Shown: one piece after another, positions 61,075 through 64,000 of the stretch | How positions within the stretch are numbered: the stretch's first letter is position 1 | Layout of the letters: every line of letters begins with the position of its first letter | The notes under the pieces: generated by a model | The model's database searches: none | The model's input: the letters and a program-made list of their open reading frames with translations, nothing else | What the model was told of the DNA's origin: nothing | Program-made: the position numbers and the translations under genes | Assembly: GCA_023614405.1 (NCBI GenBank) | Contig: JAJUPC010000229.1 | Coordinates: 1-64,000 of the forward strand | Length of the DNA: 64,000 nucleotides | Origin: Avena insularis | Taxonomy: Eukaryota; Streptophyta; Magnoliopsida; Poales; Poaceae | Direction: 5' to 3'

Positions 61075-64000
61075 TGTAAGATCCCTCCTTATTAAAGGAA
61101 AAGATCCCTGTGATTGCAATGCTAGTCCCTGGATCAATGCTAGCATCCACAGTTTAAGATGAAGTACACAGATACAAAGGTCGTTTATTACAGTCATTCC
61201 AGAGATAAAATATAGTCTTTTACAACTCATGGCCAAAGGCCTAATACAAGAGTTTATGGAATATGTAAATAAACATAAGTCTTCATCTTCATGTGCCACA
61301 GGCAAGCATGTTGAGTGTAGACTCATGACTCCTATTCATCATCAGAGTAACCTGCAACATCATAAGTTACAGCCACAGAGGGTCAATACTTTGGAATAGT
61401 ATTGGCAAGTGATACCTTAGTATATTTTAAGTGGACTATAATACTATATGCATTTGGCTGGTGGAGCTTAGGCTTGCATTGCTCAAAATAGATTTTTCCT
61501 TAACTTTTTGAAAATACTAAGTTTTTGTTTGGCAAAGACTATCCCAAGGTATCTACCAATCAAAGACTGAAGATCCACTCAGGGCATCTACCAATCAAAG
61601 ACTGAAGATCCTTTAACCCTTGTTCACCCACAAGTTTTATTCAGAAATTGGAGTGATGAGATTCTTGAAGTTTCCATGTCTTGATGCTCAAATTGTCCTT
61701 TACCGGGACATGGCTAAGTACTTAGGTTTTACACTGCAGAGGTGGTGCACTTTCCCACAAGCCTTGGTTTCCCAAGACATGATCCTTCAGTAGCCTTTCC
61801 TTAGTCAAATGGACGCGCTCCAACCTATCAACCCATCTACCACCCAATGTCCAAGAGACTAAGTTCCAGCATCCTAAGATCATGGCAGAGCCCATATTAC
61901 CAAGTGGTTGCACTTGAAGCTTCTCAACATTTGACAACTCAAATCTCTTTGTTCCTGGTGGCCATCCACAAGTGAGATACACAAGGTTCACCAAGACTTC
62001 TGGCCTTGTGTAACCACTCAACATATCCCATTCTTTCCATTCCACCCAGGTGATTCATTAACTTAGTTGTTTTGTTAAATAAAAACAAGTCCTTAGACTT
62101 AGAATATTTTTCCATAGTGTGAATATATAAACCACCCTTGTTTTCTAGTAGCTAGGCTAAGCATGGCATGGCAACTTATCCTTAGGGAATTTTCCTAGCA
62201 ATTCTAGCATTCTATTCTAAATAGGATTTCCCATCATCAATTGACAAAAGTAGCATGCAAGTCCTAACAAAATATATCTAATGCAAGTATAAAATATAGG
62301 TATGGAATATTCATGAAGATATCACTTGCCTTGGTAGTGTGGAGAGTAGCACTCGTCACAATCACAATCACTAGCAAAATCTACACACAAAGTTATAGCA
62401 CACAATTACACACAAATATATATACAAACAAAAATATTATGAATGCATGCATGCATGAATCTACCAAGTGATGATTTTTCTTTTGAAAACTCAACCAATC
62501 AAGTGCATGAATACAGAAACTAAACAAGTCACAAAATAGCCAAGACAACTTATTTAGCCCTAAAAAAAATAAAATACTAAACTAAACTTATATTCAAAAA
62601 GGCCTCAAACAAGTTTCTGCAATTTAAGCCAAACTAATGGTTACTATTTGCTAAACAAAAAGGATAGGCAGAAAGGTCTTGTTTTTCTGAATCCAACGGT
62701 ATAAAGTTTGCAAAATTCTAACGTGGAATTCAAAAGATATTGGTATTTGAAATCTGGATCAAAATCTGTTTTTTTAAATTCTATTTTCAGATCTAGCCTA
62801 GCCACGCGTCATGTTCTTATTCGCCGCATCGGTTCGTGCGGATCGAGCGTCAGACCGCTGGATCTAAAGGGCAGGTGCGGCTCAGATCAACGCTGCATTC
62901 TTCAATTAGTCATTCTATCTAAGCCATCGATGCGATCTAACGGTTCTATCGACCGCCGTAAATCGGCGGCGGAGCGGCGGCTACCGCGGCGGAACTGCCG
63001 GTCGATGACGCTGCCGATGCGCACGGAGAGGAGAAAGAGGAGTAGCTCACCGGACTCAGGAGGTCACGGCCGAAGCTCGTATTTCGGCGGTTGGTCAAGG
63101 GCGCTCGCACGGCTGCGATTGCTCACCGGAGTTCGTGGGCGGCGCGTCGGGTGGTCGCGTGGGACGTCGCCGTCGATCACCCCAAAGCAAAGCGAGGACA
63201 CGGTTAGATTCACGTAGTCGAGAGAGCCGCAGCGTGAACTAGAAAGCGCGGCGGTTCCTGCTTACCACTAGAGTTCGCCGGAGTTCGTGCGACGCCGGTG
63301 GCGACTAGTCGACGATGTTGCCGAGCTACGGTCCATGCAAGAGCAAACGAAACGTGTTAAAAGAAGCGCAGAGGCTCATCAATCAGTTTGCAAGATCGAG
63401 AGGCGAGGGGAGCTCGACTCACCGGAATTGGCCTTGATCGCCGGAGACGGCGGGGTTTCAGAGGGTAATGCTCGCAGCCTGGTGGCGCTCTGGGTTCGGG
63501 GTTTGAGAGAGAAGAGAGAGGGGGCAGAGGGGGTTCTTATAGCCTGGTCACGAGCGAGAATTACTCGTCCAATAAATCGAATTTACACCGCGAATTCAAA
63601 CACAGAAACGCTCGCGTTGATTTGGGGATGAACGGGTCGTGCGGGTGGAGACAATGGTGACGTGGAGAAGGCCCGCTTGTCAGCGAGGAGTGCGAGGTGG
63701 CGGTGGGGTCTGTCTGTCAGCGACTTAACGCGTGCGCTCGCGCGTGTGAGAAGGAAAAGGAGATCCCCGGGTGGGCTTGCTGGGCTTGATTTTTGGGCCA
63801 GATTCTGGCCGCCCTTTTCCTTTCTTTAAGCCTTTTCTTTTTCTAATTCCATTTTCTGAATAGAATTTGATATGAATTCAAATTCTTTTGAATTCAAACT
63901 GCTTTGGGGATTTTTGCAGGGTTCTGTGGGTTCACAAACAATCAAATATCCTAGTGGTTACCTTGCAAAGGCTTAGTCAAGCTTGGGTTTCAAAATAAAC
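61075..64000 (-). repeat. Third LTR of the RLG-1 family, cut by the window end
   Basis: Starts TGTAAGATC directly after satellite GGATC (61070-61074) and aligns along its length with the RLG-1 LTRs. About 290 bp should be missing beyond the window, judging by the position of the last matching sequence. It is relatively clean at CTG/CAG (CCCTGGATC at about 61128). Two blocks differ: about 62165-62285 is replaced by unrelated sequence, and the GC-rich block at about 62.8-63.7 kb is strongly diverged. Whether it is a solo LTR or the edge of another element, and on which strand its genes would lie, cannot be seen. The strand given follows RLG-1. Confidence 0.9.
63535..63544 (-). promoter_or_regulatory. 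TATA-like box in the third LTR
   Basis: GGCTATAAGA on the minus strand, identical to RLG-1 although flanking sequence has diverged. This supports it as a functional site of the LTR family. Confidence 0.5.

Overview
This is repetitive nuclear DNA from a plant, most likely a grass of the wheat/barley/oat/ryegrass group (Pooideae). The evidence is a complex satellite array, long-LTR Ty3/gypsy chromoviruses primed by initiator-Met tRNA, an 18-kb CACTA transposon with CACTACTAGGAAAC ends and TGTGGCGCAT subterminal repeats, and a Stowaway-like MITE. The species cannot be read from the sequence. I see no host single-copy gene, rRNA, tRNA or CRISPR array.

Layout. (1) One satellite array is split into three segments (1-20617, 33099-34566, 52939-61074; about 30 kb in total). 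Its unit is a 136-bp trimer of related ~45-bp subunits, with longer periods of 310 bp and about 2.66 kb in the last segment. (2) A complete Ty3/gypsy element, called RLG-1 here, lies at 20618-33098 on the minus strand, with two ~3.15-kb LTRs and a perfect 5-bp target duplication (ACATA) in the satellite. (3) A CACTA element lies at 34567-52938, with its genes on the minus strand and a perfect 3-bp target duplication (ATG). It carries a broken TNP2-type transposase (49.3-51.6 kb), a broken second gene with an En/Spm-type middle domain and a Ulp1-like C-terminus (47.4-45.5 and 37.5-35.8 kb), and a small viroplasmin-like ORF with a membrane tail (35.06-35.30 kb). (4) A related but truncated gypsy element, RLG-2 (37.8-45.5 kb), sits inside the second CACTA gene. 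Its integrase and 3' LTR are missing, and a ~300-bp duplication of the CACTA target plus short templated filler lie at the broken end. (5) A third LTR of the RLG-1 family starts at 61075 and runs off the window.

Relative order: the array is oldest. RLG-1, the CACTA and the third LTR each entered it, RLG-2 entered the CACTA, and RLG-2 was then truncated. All element genes carry frameshifts or stops as written, so none looks autonomous here.

Two points need attention. First, much of 1-32.7 kb, and patches elsewhere, show a systematic corruption at CTG/CAG trinucleotides compared with homologous clean copies in the same window. This looks like a long-read base-calling artefact, perhaps at methylated CHG sites, so many apparent breaks in RLG-1 may not be real. 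Second, the least ordinary biology is the layered satellite, the conserved two-block extra ORF upstream of gag in both retroelements, and the viroplasmin-plus-membrane-tail microprotein of the CACTA. I found no convincing new defence or metabolic system.
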